The notes beneath the pieces are model-generated. The model saw nothing but the letters and a program-made list of their open reading frames with translations. It did no database searches and was not told the DNA's origin. From an uncultured Sphingosinicella sp. (GTDB lineage: Bacteria > Pseudomonadota > Alphaproteobacteria > Sphingomonadales > Sphingomonadaceae), in the NCBI RefSeq assembly GCF_902806315.1, contig NZ_CADCWD010000015.1:1-64000 (forward strand): a DNA stretch of 64,000 nt, read 5' to 3'. Both the position numbers and the translations under genes were made by a program. Position 1 is the stretch's first letter. The number at the start of each line of letters is the position of its first letter. This document shows, piece by piece, positions 33,859 to 44,859 of this stretch.

Positions 33859-35423
33859 ACGTGAATCCGAGCGGTTGGAGGCCCGACATGGGCGCAAGCG
33901 AGGGCGGAGGCGAGACCGAAACCTTCACCGGCAATCGGGCGCTGATGCTCGAGGAGTCTCTGATCTTCGAGCTTGGCGACACCGGCACCACCGGCGTAGA
34001 CCTGGAGCCGAAGCCCTCCGCGGCAACACGGCTCGGCGGCCTTGAGCGCAACCGGCCGATCGGCCTTGCCGGCCTCACCGAGCCGCAGACGGTGCGCCAC
34101 TATACGCGCCTCAGCCGCCAGAATTATGCAATCGATCTCGGCCTCTTCCCGCTTGGATCGTGCACGATGAAGCACAATCCGCGTCTCAACGAGAAGGTGG
34201 CGCGGATGCCGGGCTTTGCCGACATCCACCCGCTCCAGCCGACCGACACCGTTCAGGGCGCGCTGGCGCTGATTGAGATGCTCGGCGAATGGCTGATCAA
34301 GCTCACCGGGATGCACTCGGTTGCGATGAGCCCCAAGGCCGGCGCTCATGGCGAACTCTGCGGATTGCTCGCGATCCGCGCGGCGCTCGAAGCGCGCGGT
34401 GATGCGCGCGAAGTGGTGCTGGTGCCGGAGAGCGCCCACGGCACCAACCCCGCCACGGCCGCCTTCGTCGGCTACCGCGTCGAGAACATCCCGGCCAACG
34501 AGCGCGGTCGCGTCGATCTCGATGCGCTGAAGAGCCGCCTGGGCCCCGACGTGGCCGCGGTGATGATCACCAACCCGAACACTTGCGGGCTGTTCGAGCC
34601 GGACATGGCCGCCATCTCCGAAGCGGTCCACGCGGCGGGTGGGCTGGTTTATTGCGACGGCGCCAACTTCAACGCGATCGTCGGGCGCGTTCGTCCGGGT
34701 GACCTCGGCATCGATGCGATGCACATCAATCTCCACAAGACCTTCTCGACGCCGCATGGCGGCGGTGGGCCGGGCTCAGGGCCAGTGGTCTTCTCCGAAG
34801 CGCTGACGCCGTTCGCACCTTTGCCCTTCGTCGAGCGCCAGGGCGATCAGTTCACGCTGGTGGAGGAGGAGAGTGCAGGCGAGCATCACGGGCAGAGCTT
34901 CGGCCGCATGACCGCCTTTCACGGCCAGATGGGCATGTTCACTCGTGCGATGGCCTACATCCTCAGCCACGGCGCCGACGGGCTCCGGCAGGTCTCCGAA
35001 GACGCCGTCCTCAACGCCAACTACATTCTGAGGAGCCTGGAGGACGTGCTCGACGCGCCGTTCGGCGCGAGCGGCCCGTGCATGCACGAGGCCCTGTTCA
35101 GCGACAAAGGCTTCCGGGACGGCCTCGGCACGCTCGACCTCGCCAAGGGGCTGATCGACGAGGGCTTCCACCCGATGACCATGTATTTCCCGCTGGTCGT
35201 CCACGGCGCGATGCTGATCGAGCCGACGGAAACGGAGAGCAAGGCCGCGCTCGACCAGTTCATCGGCGCGCTGCGCTCCGTAGCGGAGCGGGCGAAAGCG
35301 GGCGATCAATCGCTGAAGGCGGCGCCGGTGCACGCCCCGCGACGGCGGTTGGACGAGACGCTGGCGGCGCGCAAGCCGGTGCTGGTCTACAAGGAGCCGG
35401 AGCAGGCGGAGGCGGCGGAATAG
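33855..35423 (+). CDS. gcvPB: Glycine dehydrogenase (decarboxylating) subunit 2
   Basis: The PLP-binding half of the split P protein (522 residues). The Schiff-base lysine is in [19 protein letters not shown]. Also typical are [50 protein letters not shown] and [13 protein letters not shown] at 33855 overlaps the gcvPA stop as ATGA. An upstream in-frame extension is only a shadow over gcvPA. Last gene of the riboswitch-controlled gcv group, though two small genes follow closely. Confidence 0.97.
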   Translation: MNVNPSGWRPDMGASEGGGETETFTGNRALMLEESLIFELGDTGTTGVDLEPKPSAATRLGGLERNRPIGLAGLTEPQTVRHYTRLSRQNYAIDLGLFPLGSCTMKHNPRLNEKVARMPGFADIHPLQPTDTVQGALALIEMLGEWLIKLTGMHSVAMSPKAGAHGELCGLLAIRAALEARGDAREVVLVPESAHGTNPATAAFVGYRVENIPANERGRVDLDALKSRLGPDVAAVMITNPNTCGLFEPDMAAISEAVHAAGGLVYCDGANFNAIVGRVRPGDLGIDAMHINLHKTFSTPHGGGGPGSGPVVFSEALTPFAPLPFVERQGDQFTLVEEESAGEHHGQSFGRMTAFHGQMGMFTRAMAYILSHGADGLRQVSEDAVLNANYILRSLEDVLDAPFGASGPCMHEALFSDKGFRDGLGTLDLAKGLIDEGFHPMTMYFPLVVHGAMLIEPTETESKAALDQFIGALRSVAERAKAGDQSLKAAPVHAPRRRLDETLAARKPVLVYKEPEQAEAAE

Positions 35424-35425
35424 AG

Positions 35426-35890
35426 TTGAGTTGGCAGTCCATCTTCGCGGCCACCAATGGGATCGCGCTGATTGGCTGGTTGCTGCTCTTGCTGGCGCCA
35501 CGTCGGCCGCTGACGCTCTCGCTCGTGCTCTATGCGGCAGTGGGTCTGCTCTGCCTCATCTATGCCGTCCTTCTTTTCGCTTTGATTGGTGGCGCCATAG
35601 ATCCGGTCCGCGCGCCAGGAGCGGAGGCAGCGTCGCTGACCGACTATTCGGTGCGGGGGCTGCGCGCGATGTTCGCAAGCGACGGGGCAATCACGGTGGG
35701 CTGGACGCATTACCTGGCGCTCGATCTCTTCACCGGGCTGTGGATCGCGCGCGACGCGGACGGCAAGGGCGTCGCTCGATTCCTCCAAGCCCCCGTCCTG
35801 CTGGTCACCTACATGGCCGGACCGCTTGGTCTGCTGATCTGGCTGGTGGCTCGCGAGCCGCTCGCCCGCCGCCGGGCGCGCGCGTCGTGA
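35426..35890 (+). CDS. DUF4281/ABA4-like membrane protein
   Basis: A 154-residue integral membrane protein with four predicted helices (about 5-25, 33-57, around 93-108, 125-145). The HYLALDLFTGLWIARDA segment is typical of the ABA4-like DUF4281 family, whose plant member acts in neoxanthin synthesis. The bacterial role is unknown. The start is taken as TTG at 35426, two bases after the gcvPB stop, since no ATG gives a full first helix. It overlaps the next gene by GTGA. Confidence 0.82.
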   Translation: MSWQSIFAATNGIALIGWLLLLLAPRRPLTLSLVLYAAVGLLCLIYAVLLFALIGGAIDPVRAPGAEAASLTDYSVRGLRAMFASDGAITVGWTHYLALDLFTGLWIARDADGKGVARFLQAPVLLVTYMAGPLGLLIWLVAREPLARRRARAS

Positions 35891-36477
35891 AGCGCAGTTC
35901 GCCGGCGACCGAGCGCAACCGTGATCCCATCGCGGCGGTGCTGCGCGAGGTGCTGCCGCCGCACGGAATGGTGCTGGAAGTCGCGAGTGGAAGCGGCGAG
36001 CATGCGACCTGTTTCGCTGGTCACTTCCCTACGCTCGACTGGCAGCCGAGCGATCCCGACCCGGATGCGCTGACCTCTATCGCGGCCTGGGCTGCCGACG
36101 CAGACCTGCCGAACCTGCGCGAGCCGGTGCAACTGGACGCGACCGGCACCTGGCCGATCACTCAGGCAGACGCCGTCCTCTGCATCAACATGGTCCATAT
36201 CAGCCCGTGGGCGGCGACGCTCGGGCTTCTGGACGGGGCCGCGCGCCTGCTCGGGCCCGGCGCTCCGCTCTACCTGTACGGCCCCTATCGACGCGCGGGG
36301 GTGGCGACGGCGCCCAGCAACGAAGCGTTCGACATGTCGCTTAAAGCGCGCAACCGTGCATGGGGCCTGCGTAACCTGGAGGATGTCGCGGCCGAGGCCG
36401 AGCGGCATTCGCTCAGGCTCGACCGCGTCATCGAGATGCCGGCCAACAACCTGTCAGTCGTCTTCCGGCGGGTTTAG
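35887..36477 (+). CDS. DUF938 family SAM-dependent methyltransferase
   Basis: A 196-residue class I methyltransferase of the DUF938 family. Visible are the opening SSPATERNRDPIAAVL, motif I VLEVASGSGEHATCFA, WQPSDPDPDALTSI, CINMVHISPWAAT and the C-terminal MPANNLSVVFRR. The substrate is unknown. GTG at 35887 overlaps the upstream stop (GTGA). The longer in-frame ORF upstream is non-coding. Confidence 0.9.
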   Translation: MKRSSPATERNRDPIAAVLREVLPPHGMVLEVASGSGEHATCFAGHFPTLDWQPSDPDPDALTSIAAWAADADLPNLREPVQLDATGTWPITQADAVLCINMVHISPWAATLGLLDGAARLLGPGAPLYLYGPYRRAGVATAPSNEAFDMSLKARNRAWGLRNLEDVAAEAERHSLRLDRVIEMPANNLSVVFRRV

Positions 36478-36481
36478 GGCG

Positions 36482-36721
36482 CTATTCCTGGTTGAAGCGG
36501 GGCAGGTTCGCATCCTGCTTGTCGCTGTCGCGGACGCGCGTGGTGCTGCCGTCGCCGACTTCCTGCTTCAACTCGTCGCGCGTCGCAATGTCTGTGTTGA
36601 TCTGGTGGCCGGACCGATTGCCGTGGCTGGGCGCCCCTTCCATATTCTCGATGAGATCGCTGTCGTCGTGGCGGCGGGCGGTCTCGGCGCGCTCATTGGC
36701 GCGGTTGTTCTCGTCGCTCAT
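36482..36721 (-). CDS. Small hydrophilic protein of unknown function (79 aa)
   Basis: A 79-residue, strongly charged protein without hydrophobic segments, probably disordered (MSDENNRANERAETARR at the N-terminus). No family is recognised. ATG at 36721 has a strong AAGGAG site seven bases upstream, which is the main support for expression. It converges on the DUF938 gene with a 4-nt gap and lies downstream of the PAP2 gene on the same strand. Confidence 0.7.
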   Translation of the reverse strand: MSDENNRANERAETARRHDDSDLIENMEGAPSHGNRSGHQINTDIATRDELKQEVGDGSTTRVRDSDKQDANLPRFNQE

Positions 36722-36773
36722 CAAAGGTCTCCTTCACCGCTTACAATGAAGGAGCTCGCAGATGCGTTCCGCC

Positions 36774-37403
36774 CTAGCGGGTCGGCTCGGCGGCTTCCGG
36801 TTCCGGCCGGGCGCTGGCGAGGCGCATCAGGATCACGACCCACAAGAGGCCGAACGCCCAGCCGCCGATCACGTCGCTCGGCCAGTGGACGCCGAGAATG
36901 AGGCGGCTGAGACCGATCACGACCGAAAGGCTGATGGCGAGCACCACGGCGATGGCGCGGTTGCGCTGTGCGACCGGCACGAGCAGCGCGATCGCGACAT
37001 AGGTGATCATCGAATTGGCGGCATGGCCGCTCGGAAAGGCGAGCGAGGCTTCGTTCAGGACCTCGTCGGCAATCGGCGGGCGCGGCGTTCCCGCGAGGAG
37101 CTTGTGGAGCTCGACCGCCATGCGGCCGCCGAACAGCAGGACGAGGAGCAGGGCCGCGCGGCGCCGGCGCTTGAAGGCTAGCGCAATCACCGCCGCGACG
37201 CCCGCAATGGTCAGCGGGATCCATCCGCCGAGATGCGTGGCTGCGCGGGCCCAACCCACCACCTGCTGATTGGCGCCGCCGTGAATGTCGGCGAAGATCT
37301 GCCGGTCCCACTGCTGTTCCGGGCCGCCCCAGAACAGCATCGCAAGCCATAGCACTCCCAAGACGAGAGCGGCGATCCAGAAGCGGGTGCGGGCGAAGCT
37401 CAT
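36774..37403 (-). CDS. PAP2 family phosphatase
   Basis: An integral membrane lipid phosphatase (209 residues, about six membrane segments). The three PAP2 motifs are present: KLLAGTPRPP, the PSGH signature in LAFPSGHAANSM, and LSRLILGVHWPSDVIGGW with catalytic His and Asp. Substrates of the family include undecaprenyl pyrophosphate and phosphatidic acid. Which one applies here cannot be told. Confidence 0.92.
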   Translation of the reverse strand: MSFARTRFWIAALVLGVLWLAMLFWGGPEQQWDRQIFADIHGGANQQVVGWARAATHLGGWIPLTIAGVAAVIALAFKRRRRAALLLVLLFGGRMAVELHKLLAGTPRPPIADEVLNEASLAFPSGHAANSMITYVAIALLVPVAQRNRAIAVVLAISLSVVIGLSRLILGVHWPSDVIGGWAFGLLWVVILMRLASARPEPEAAEPTR

Positions 37404-37425
37404 GTGGCAAAAGGGTCCGGCAAAG

Positions 37426-37501
37426 TGGTGGGCCCGCCGGGACTCGAACCCGGAACCTCTCGATTAAAAGTCGCTTGCTCTACCGATTGAGCTACGGGCC
37501 C
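37426..37501 (-). tRNA. tRNA-Lys (anticodon TTT)
   Basis: A 76-nt cloverleaf on the minus strand. Acceptor GGGCCCG pairs with CGGGCCC, anticodon loop CTTTTAA gives TTT, T-arm CCGGGTTCGAGTCCCGG, discriminator A and encoded CCA (complement of 37426-37428). Confidence 0.97.
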
Positions 37502-37516
37502 GACCAAGGCGTGCAC

Positions 37517-38008
37517 CTAGGTGCGGGGGATGCCGCGGTCAACCGGCGAGGCCGCGCGGGCGCGGGTGAGAAGTTGGCGCACGGTGAGGCCGCTGACGGG
37601 GTCGCGCCAGCCGGGCACCAGTTCTGCCAGCGGCTCCAGCACGAACGTTCGGGTGCGGAACTGCGGGTGCGGGACGGAGAGGCTCGGGTCCGCCCAGGTC
37701 CCTTGGGACCAGAGGATGATGTCGAGGTCGAGCACGCGCGGGCCCCAGCGGCGGCCGCCCCGGCGTCCGAAGCTGTGTTCGAGCGCCTTGAGCTCGGCAA
37801 GCAGTTCGGGAGGTTCGCCGCCGCTCGCGAGGATCAGCGCGGCGTTGGCGAAGCTGCGGCCGGCCGGCCCGAGCGCGGGGGTCAGGCGTATGCGGGAGAC
37901 TGCCAGCGGGCGGAGGGCTTCCGCCGCCGCGCGGACGGTCTCCGCTGGGGAGCCGTAGCGGCTCCTTCGGTTCGAGCCGAGCGCGATCGCGTAGCTTGTG
38001 TTGCCCAT
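37517..38008 (-). CDS. folK: 2-amino-4-hydroxy-6-hydroxymethyldihydropteridine diphosphokinase
   Basis: HPPK transfers pyrophosphate from ATP to the pterin in folate synthesis. The 163-residue protein has the opening YAIALGSNRRSRYGSP, the catalytic GPRVLDLDIILW (paired aspartates) and the VPHPQFRTRTFVLEPLAEL segment. ATG at 38008 is the family-like start, and upstream in-frame sequence would overlap the divergent glycosylase gene. Confidence 0.95.
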   Translation of the reverse strand: MGNTSYAIALGSNRRSRYGSPAETVRAAAEALRPLAVSRIRLTPALGPAGRSFANAALILASGGEPPELLAELKALEHSFGRRGGRRWGPRVLDLDIILWSQGTWADPSLSVPHPQFRTRTFVLEPLAELVPGWRDPVSGLTVRQLLTRARAASPVDRGIPRT

Positions 38009-38031
38009 CCGCCGGGCCGTAGACGAGGCCG

Positions 38032-38691
38032 ATGTTTCCCGCCATCTCGCCCGTCCCCCATGTCGAGCCGCCGCGCGACTGCCCGCTTTGCCCGCGCCTC
38101 GTCGCCTTTCGTGAGGAGCTTCGCGTCGAGCATCCAAGCTGGTGGAACGCGCCGGTGCCGAACTTCGGCGATCCCGACGCGTGGCTGGCGATCGTCGGCC
38201 TTGCGCCTGGCAAGCACGGGGCCAACCGGACGGGGCGGCCGTTTACGGGCGACCATGCGGGCGTGTTGCTCTACGACACGCTGCTGAAGTTCGGCCTTGC
38301 CGAGGGCATCTACGAAGAGCGGCCCGACGACAGCCTGCGTCTTAACGGCGTGGCGATCGTCAATTCGGTCAAATGCCTGCCGCCGCAGAACAAGCCGACA
38401 CCGCAGGAGATCGCGACCTGCACCGGCACCTATCTCGAGCGCTCACTTGCCGCGCTGCCGAACGTGCGGGTGCTGGTCGCGCTCGGCCAGATCGCCCACG
38501 GGGCCGCGGTGCGCAATGCGGGAGGGCGACTTTCGGCATACAAATTCGGCCACCTGGCGGAGCATCGGCTCCCGGACGGGCGCCTCCTCATCGATAGCTA
38601 CCACTGCTCGCGCTACAATCAGAACACCAACCGCCTCACGGCAGCCATGTTCGAGCAGGTGTTCGCGCGGGCGCTTCGGGTCCGCGGCTGA
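38032..38691 (+). CDS. Family 5 uracil-DNA glycosylase (UDGb-like, 4Fe-4S)
   Basis: It removes uracil and deaminated bases from DNA. 219 residues. Four cysteines for an iron-sulfur cluster are visible: two in the N-terminal CPLC, then SVKCLPPQNKPTPQEIATC. The active-site motif is VGLAPGKHGANRTGRPFTGD, with alanine after the Gly-Leu as in family 5, and the second motif is DSYHCSRYNQNT. The cysteine in the latter, at a place often occupied by proline, is worth noting. It is divergent from folK with 23 nt between starts. Confidence 0.92.
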   Translation: MFPAISPVPHVEPPRDCPLCPRLVAFREELRVEHPSWWNAPVPNFGDPDAWLAIVGLAPGKHGANRTGRPFTGDHAGVLLYDTLLKFGLAEGIYEERPDDSLRLNGVAIVNSVKCLPPQNKPTPQEIATCTGTYLERSLAALPNVRVLVALGQIAHGAAVRNAGGRLSAYKFGHLAEHRLPDGRLLIDSYHCSRYNQNTNRLTAAMFEQVFARALRVRG

Positions 38692-38789
38692 ACACTCCCG
38701 TCGTCGCCAAAAACACGTCCGTCGCAACTGCATCGCCTCATCGGGGCCGAGAAGCACCTCGCTATGCAACGAGATGCAGGAGCGTTGAG

Positions 38790-38927
38790 ATGCGAGGAGT
38801 CCTAGAAGATCTGCCGGATCCCCCAGAGGGACCGCCACCCGCGCTGGGTGGCGGACTGCTGATCCCGTTCCTGGGTATTGGGGTGCTTCACGGCGTGATG
38901 TCGCTGTTCGACGCGCTGGTCGCCTGA
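38790..38927 (+). CDS. Possible small membrane peptide (45 aa)
   Basis: An ORF of 45 codons with ATG at 38790 and an AGGAG site eight bases upstream. The product starts MRGVLEDLPDPPEGPPP, followed by a hydrophobic stretch (GGGLLIPFLGIGVLHGVM). There is no homologue that I recognise. Support is the ribosome site and its fit into the gap before the convergent aguB gene. It may be spurious. Confidence 0.4.
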   Translation: MRGVLEDLPDPPEGPPPALGGGLLIPFLGIGVLHGVMSLFDALVA

Positions 38928-38943
38928 GGGCGGAGCTTCCGGA

Positions 38944-39792
38944 TCAAAGATCCTGCGCCAGCCGCCCGTACAGCTCCGGCCGCCGATCGCGGAAAAAGCC
39001 GAAGGCGGCGCGGTGGGCTCGGGCCTGTTTCAGGTCGAGGCTGGCGGTGAGCACGCCCGTCTCCGTGGCGCCGAATTCCGCCAGCATGTCGCCCCGCTGG
39101 TCGCAGATGAAGCTGTGGCCGTAGAAGCGTTGGTCGCCCTCGACGCCGATGCGGTTGGCGGCCACCACGGGCACCACGTTCGACACGGCATGGCCGATCA
39201 TCGCGCGTCGCCACAAGCGGCTGGTGTCGAGGTCCGGGTCGTGCGGCTCGGTGCCGATGGCGGTCGGGAAGAGCAGGACCTCGGCGCCTTCCAGCATCAG
39301 GCTGCGGGCGGTTTCGGGATACCATTGGTCCCAGCAGACGGCCGGGCCGACGGTGCCGAACGGCGTGCGGAAGGTTTTGAAGCCGGTGTTGCCCGGTCGG
39401 AAGTAGAATTTCTCGGAATAACCCGGTCCGTCCGGGATGTGGCTCTTTCGGTAGACGCCCATAACCGCGCCTTGATCATCGATCATGGCGAGGCTGTTAT
39501 AATGGTGGTGCCCGTCGGCTTCGAAAAAGCTGGTGGGGATGTAGACCGCAAGCTCGGCAGCGAGCTTCTGCATCGCTTGAACGACCGGATGCTCGTTGGC
39601 GGGGAGGGCGCGGGTGAAGTGGCCTTCATCCTGCGTGCGGCAGAAATAATGACCTTCGAACAGCTCCGGAGGCAGGATGAGCTTCGCGCCCTTCGCCGCG
39701 GCCTCGCGGACGAGCTCGGTCACCGCGGCGATATTCTCCTCGACCACGTCCGAGAAAGCGAGCTGGAGGGCGGCGACTGTGACTTGGCTCAT
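38944..39792 (-). CDS. aguB: N-carbamoylputrescine amidase
   Basis: It hydrolyses N-carbamoylputrescine to putrescine, CO2 and ammonia, the second step of the agmatine route. 282 residues of the nitrilase superfamily with the triad E (LPPELFEGHYF), K (YRKSHIPDGPGY) and C (GPAVCWDQWYPE). The YSEKFYFRPGNTGF segment is typical of AguB. ATG at 39792 has an AGGA site upstream. It is downstream of aguA, with the small DUF3147 gene between, all on one strand. Confidence 0.95.
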   Translation of the reverse strand: MSQVTVAALQLAFSDVVEENIAAVTELVREAAAKGAKLILPPELFEGHYFCRTQDEGHFTRALPANEHPVVQAMQKLAAELAVYIPTSFFEADGHHHYNSLAMIDDQGAVMGVYRKSHIPDGPGYSEKFYFRPGNTGFKTFRTPFGTVGPAVCWDQWYPETARSLMLEGAEVLLFPTAIGTEPHDPDLDTSRLWRRAMIGHAVSNVVPVVAANRIGVEGDQRFYGHSFICDQRGDMLAEFGATETGVLTASLDLKQARAHRAAFGFFRDRRPELYGRLAQDL

Positions 39793-39800
39793 TCGTAATC

Positions 39801-40147
39801 CTAGAGATTGCCGCCGTGCCGCGCCATGATCGCGGCAGTGGCTGCGTAGAGCAGCATGGTCGTCAAACATCCGATCCCGAGGCTCGGCCAAAAGGAGACG
39901 CCACGCCGAAGCAGCATCGGTATCACCAGGAACATCGGCATGGAGGGCAGGAAATACCAGAAGGTATTCTGCACATAGGCTGCCATCCGCACCGGATCGC
40001 CTTCATCGCGCCACACCCAGATCATGCTGAGCACCGACACCAAAGGCAGCGAGACGATCAACGCGCCGAGCGCCGGTTGCCGACGGGCTATGGTTGAAGC
40101 GAGCGCGGCAATCAGACCGGAAAGAAGCGCCCGCACCCAGAACGCCG

Positions 40148-40151
<4 letters not shown>
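39801..40151 (-). CDS. DUF3147 family membrane protein
   Basis: A 116-residue integral membrane protein with four predicted helices (about 7-20, 27-46, 63-81, 88-108). The sequence SLPLVSVLSMIWVWRDEGD resembles DUF3147. Function unknown. The start GTG at 40151 overlaps the aguA stop, so it is translated with aguA and aguB. A role in polyamine transport is only a guess from position. Confidence 0.82.
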
Positions 40152-41121
<970 letters not shown>

Positions 41122-41125
<4 letters not shown>

Positions 41126-42798
41126 CGTGCGGCGGTGATGCTGGCGCGCGAGCGGTCGCGGATGCCGCGAAACTCGTCGCCCTGGCGCCAGTTCGGCCAA
41201 GCATCGCTTTTCGCCAACTCGCGGCCGATGCGATAATAGATTTGGAGATCGCGGATGGCTCCCGACCAGTCCCAGCGGGGATCATATTCGTCGCTCGGCT
41301 GGTGGTAGCGGTTGGCGCGGTAATCCGCCGCAGCCGAGCTTCCGGCCGCGATGCCGCCGTTGACGAAATCCTCGCCGCCCTCGGCATAGAGCATCGGCAC
41401 GCCGAACTTGGCGAGGCTGAAATGGTCGGAGCGGTAATAGTAGCCGGCTTCCGGTGTCGGCTCGTTCTTGACGGTGAGCTGCATGTCCTGCGCGGCACGC
41501 TCGAAATAATCCTCAAGCTCCGATTTGCCGCGGCCGATGACGATCAGGTCCCGTGTGTTCCCCATGACGTTGAGGCCATCCATGTTGATGCCGCCGGCCG
41601 TCTGCGCATGGGGGAAGATCGGGTTCTCGCCATAATAACGCGAGCCGAGTAATCCCGACTCCTCGGCGGTGACGGCGAGAAAGATGATCGAGCGATCGGA
41701 GGGTCCCGCTTTGGCATGCGCTTCGGCGAGCGCGATCAGACCCGCGGTGCCAGTGGCGTTGTCGAGCGCGCCGTTGCAGATGTCGTCGCCCGTCTTGTCG
41801 GCGTCGCAGCGGCCGAGATGGTCCCAGTGCGCGGTGTAGATCACATATTCATTGGGGCGTGTCCGGCCGGCGAGCAGCCCGACCACATTGCGCGATTTCT
41901 GCCGCTTGATGGCTTGGGTGAGCGAGACCGACGCCTTGCTCTTGAGCGGCACCGCGCGGAAGCCCTTCTGCTTGGCCGCCTGGCTGAGCTGGGCATAGTC
42001 GGCCCCTGAGTTCGCGAACAGCCGCGCGGCCGCATCGCGCGTCAGCCAGCCGATCACCTTGGACTGGTCCATGTGATTGCCCGGATCGTCCATATTATAT
42101 TGCGGACCGGTCCAGGAGGACTGGACGACGTTCCAGCCGTAGGAGGCGGGCTCCGTCTCGTGGACGATCAGCGCGGCGGCGGCGCCTTGTCGCGCGGCTT
42201 CCTCATATTTGTAGGTCCAGCGGCCATAATAGGTCATGGCGCGGCCGTTGAAAGGGCCGGTCAGGCCCGGTGTCTGGTAATCGGGATCGTTGACCAGGAT
42301 GATGACGGTCTTGCCGCGCACATCGACGCCGGCATAATCGTTCCAGCCGCGCTCGGGCGCGTTGATGCCGTAGCCGACGAAGACGATGTCGCTGTTCTGG
42401 AGCGAGATGCGCGGCTGCACCTGATAGCTGTTGGCGACCATGTCGGTGCGGTAATTGAAGGTGAGCGGGCCGTTGCCGCCAGTGATGCGCAGCGCGGTGG
42501 GCGTCGCGGTCGTCTCGACCAGCGGCACGTCCTGGAACCAGCTCCCCTTGTTGCCCGGCTGCAGCCCCGCCGCCCGGAACCGCTCGGAAATGAAGCGCAC
42601 GCTCTTCTCCTCTCCGGGAGTGGTCGGCGCGCGGCCTTCATATTCATCGGAGGAGAGGATCTGCGTCGCGGTGGCGAGCGTGGCCTGCGAGATCTGGGCC
42701 GGAGCGACGGCGGTTCCGGGACCTTGGCGGGCGCCGGTTTGCGCGCAGGCGGCCAGCGTCAGGGCTGCGGCCGGGAAAAAGAGGAAGCTCAGACGCAT
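41122..42798 (-). CDS. M28 family metallopeptidase, lipoprotein
   Basis: A secreted zinc aminopeptidase of 558 residues. The signal ends in a lipobox (LTLAAC). A PA-type insert lies at about 150-260. The catalytic domain shows the M28 ligands: H and D in YTAHWDHLG and GALDNATGTAG, EE in AVTAEESGLLGSRYY, D in NMDGLNVMG, and a late H in YYRSDHFSLAKFGVP. ATG at 42798 has an AAGG site six bases upstream. Longer starts add only a basic leader. Probably anchored in the envelope, supplying amino acids from peptides. Confidence 0.93.
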
Positions 42799-42860
42799 AG
42801 CAAGCCTTTCCATCGACCCCCGCGCCGGGTGCATGGCAGCGCCGTTTCGCGAGTGCAAGA

Positions 42861-42890
42861 ATCAAAAAGGGCGGCCCCGATGGACCGCCC
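42861..42890 (-). terminator. Rho-independent terminator of rpsD
   Basis: On the minus strand, GGGCGG and CCGCCC form a stem enclosing a 10-nt loop, followed by TTTTTGAT. It lies 30 nt after the rpsD stop. Confidence 0.82.
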
Positions 42891-42920
42891 TCTTCGAAAC
42901 TGCAGGTGCGGCTGGACCGA

Positions 42921-43535
42921 TCAGCGCGAGTAGAACTCGACCACCAGGTTCGGCTCCATCTTAACCGGATAGGGCACCTCGTCGAGCGTGGGCACGCGCG
43001 TGTAGGTGACCTTGGCGGCTCCGTCCGGAACCACGTAATCGGGGATGTCGCGCTCCGCGAGGCTCTGCGCTTCCATTACCAGTGCCATCTCCTGCGCCTT
43101 GGGGCCGAGCGTGATCTCGTCGCCGACGTTCACACGGGCCGACGCGATGTTGCACTTGGAGCCGTTGACCCGGATGTGACCATGGTTGACGATCTGGCGC
43201 GCGGCCCAGATCGTCGGAGCGAACTTCGCGCGATACACGACCATGTCTAGCCGGCGCTCGAGGAGGCCGATGAGGTTCTGCGAGGCGTCGCCCTTCATGC
43301 GGCTCGCCTGCTGGAAAGTCTGCTTGAACTGCTTCTCGGTGACGTCGCCGTAATAGCCCTTGAGCTTCTGCTTGGCGCGCAGCTGGATGCCGAAGTCCGA
43401 CACCTTGCCCTTGCGGCGCTGGCCGTGCTGGCCGGGGCCATATTCGCGCTTGTTGACCGGGCTCTTGGGCCGTCCGAAGACGTTCTCGCCCATGCGGCGG
43501 TCGAGCTTATACTTGGCGCTTGAGCGCTTCGACAT
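42921..43535 (-). CDS. rpsD: 30S ribosomal protein S4
   Basis: A primary 16S rRNA-binding protein of the small subunit. 204 residues, with the basic N-terminus [20 protein letters not shown], and the S4 RNA-binding domain with [31 protein letters not shown] and the C-terminal [19 protein letters not shown]. Single-gene unit with its own terminator. The 146-nt stretch upstream to trmJ presumably holds its promoter. Confidence 0.98.
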   Translation of the reverse strand: MSKRSSAKYKLDRRMGENVFGRPKSPVNKREYGPGQHGQRRKGKVSDFGIQLRAKQKLKGYYGDVTEKQFKQTFQQASRMKGDASQNLIGLLERRLDMVVYRAKFAPTIWAARQIVNHGHIRVNGSKCNIASARVNVGDEITLGPKAQEMALVMEAQSLAERDIPDYVVPDGAAKVTYTRVPTLDEVPYPVKMEPNLVVEFYSR

Positions 43536-43681
43536 GTGTCACCTCAATTTGCTGCTGCCCTTGACGGGCGGAAAGTCCCCGGAATCGCACCGTCCGACCT
43601 TGCATCGGACGCGGCCGCCGCTTCACCAGGGGTGCGGAGCCAATTGCGAAGCGCGGCATGTGGCGGCTCGTGCGGCGGAAG

Positions 43682-44401
43682 TCAACCTCGGCGGCGCGGC
43701 TGCACAAGGGTTCGGATCATCCCGCGCAGCGCCTGGATCTCGCGGTTCGACCAGCCGGCCTTGCTGAGAATCGTGCGCATCGTTTTGCGGGTCGCGGGGA
43801 TGCGGTCGGGCGGGAAATAATAGCCAGCGGCGGCAAGCGCTTCGTCGAACTGGCCGATCAGCCCCTCGAGCTGCTCCTGAGTGGCCCGGGGCTCCGCCTC
43901 ATCCCCTTCGGTTGGAACTGCCAGTTGCTCGTGCTTGGACCATTCGTAGGCCATGAGGATTACGGCCTGGGCGAGGTTCAGCGAGCCAAATTGTGGGTTG
44001 ATCGGGACGGTCACGATTTTCTGGGCGATGGCGACGTCTTCCGTCTCTAGCCCCGATCGCTCGGCCCCGAACAGGATAGCGGAAGCGCCCGCTTGGCTTC
44101 TTATCTCAACCGCCGCTTGTTCGGGCGTGAGGATCGGCACCACGAGACCGCGCTTACGAACCGTCGTCGCATAGACGAAGGGGCAGTCCGCTACGGCCTC
44201 GGCAACCGTCGCGAAGACGCGGGCGCGCTCCAGCACGATGTCGGCGCCGGATGCAGCCGGGCCGGCCGAAGGGTTGGGCCAGCCGTCGCGCGGGTTGACC
44301 AGCCGCAAGTCGGAGAGGCCGAAGTTCAGCATCGCCCGTGCCGCCTTGCCGATATTCTCGCCAAGCTGCGGCCGGACCAGCACTATGGCAGGGGGGTTCA
44401 C
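43682..44401 (-). CDS. trmJ: tRNA/rRNA methyltransferase of the SPOUT class (TrmJ-like)
   Basis: A SPOUT methyltransferase, probably making 2'-O-methyl at tRNA position 32. 239 residues: opening [21 protein letters not shown], then [26 protein letters not shown] and the knot motif [20 protein letters not shown]. The C-terminal extension (about 80 residues) is as in TrmJ. GTG at 44401 overlaps the nrdR stop as GTGA. In-frame sequence further upstream is the shadow of nrdR. Confidence 0.9.
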   Translation of the reverse strand: MNPPAIVLVRPQLGENIGKAARAMLNFGLSDLRLVNPRDGWPNPSAGPAASGADIVLERARVFATVAEAVADCPFVYATTVRKRGLVVPILTPEQAAVEIRSQAGASAILFGAERSGLETEDVAIAQKIVTVPINPQFGSLNLAQAVILMAYEWSKHEQLAVPTEGDEAEPRATQEQLEGLIGQFDEALAAAGYYFPPDRIPATRKTMRTILSKAGWSNREIQALRGMIRTLVQPRRRG

Positions 44402-44859
44402 TCCCGGGCGGCCTCCGCGACCGTGCCTGCGAACTCCTCGAAGTCGCGCGCCTCGCGGAAGTCCTTGTACACGGAGGCGAAGCGGATATAGGCGACGGTG
44501 TCGAGCGCCTTGAGGGCGTTCATCACCATCTCGCCGATGGTGCTGGAGGAGACTTCGCTTTCGCCGCTGGTCTCCAGCTGGCGCTGGATAGAGGAGAGCA
44601 ATTTGTCGATCCGCTCGGGCGGCACGGGCCGCTTGCGGAGCGCGATCGCGACCGAGCGTTCGAGCTTGGTGCGGTCGAACGGCTCGCGGCGGCTCTGGGA
44701 TTTGACCACGGTCAGCTCGCGTAGCTGGATGCGCTCGAAGGTGGTGAAGCGCGCGCCGCAATCCTCGCACTGACGCCGCCGGCGAATGGCCGATCCGTCT
44801 TCCGTCGGACGGCTGTCCTTCACCTGGCTGGCTTCATGCGAGCAGAACGGGCAGCGCAA
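44398..44859 (-). CDS. nrdR: Transcriptional repressor NrdR
   Basis: A zinc-ribbon and ATP-cone repressor of ribonucleotide reductase genes. 153 residues: cysteines C3, C6, C31 and C34 ([18 protein letters not shown]), basic RRRRQ stretch, ATP-cone with [16 protein letters not shown]. The start is TTG at 44857-44859, immediately after the glyA TAA stop. No nearby ATG fits the conserved CPFC opening. Follows glyA as in many proteobacteria. Confidence 0.96.
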   Translation of the reverse strand: MRCPFCSHEASQVKDSRPTEDGSAIRRRRQCEDCGARFTTFERIQLRELTVVKSQSRREPFDRTKLERSVAIALRKRPVPPERIDKLLSSIQRQLETSGESEVSSSTIGEMVMNALKALDTVAYIRFASVYKDFREARDFEEFAGTVAEAARE

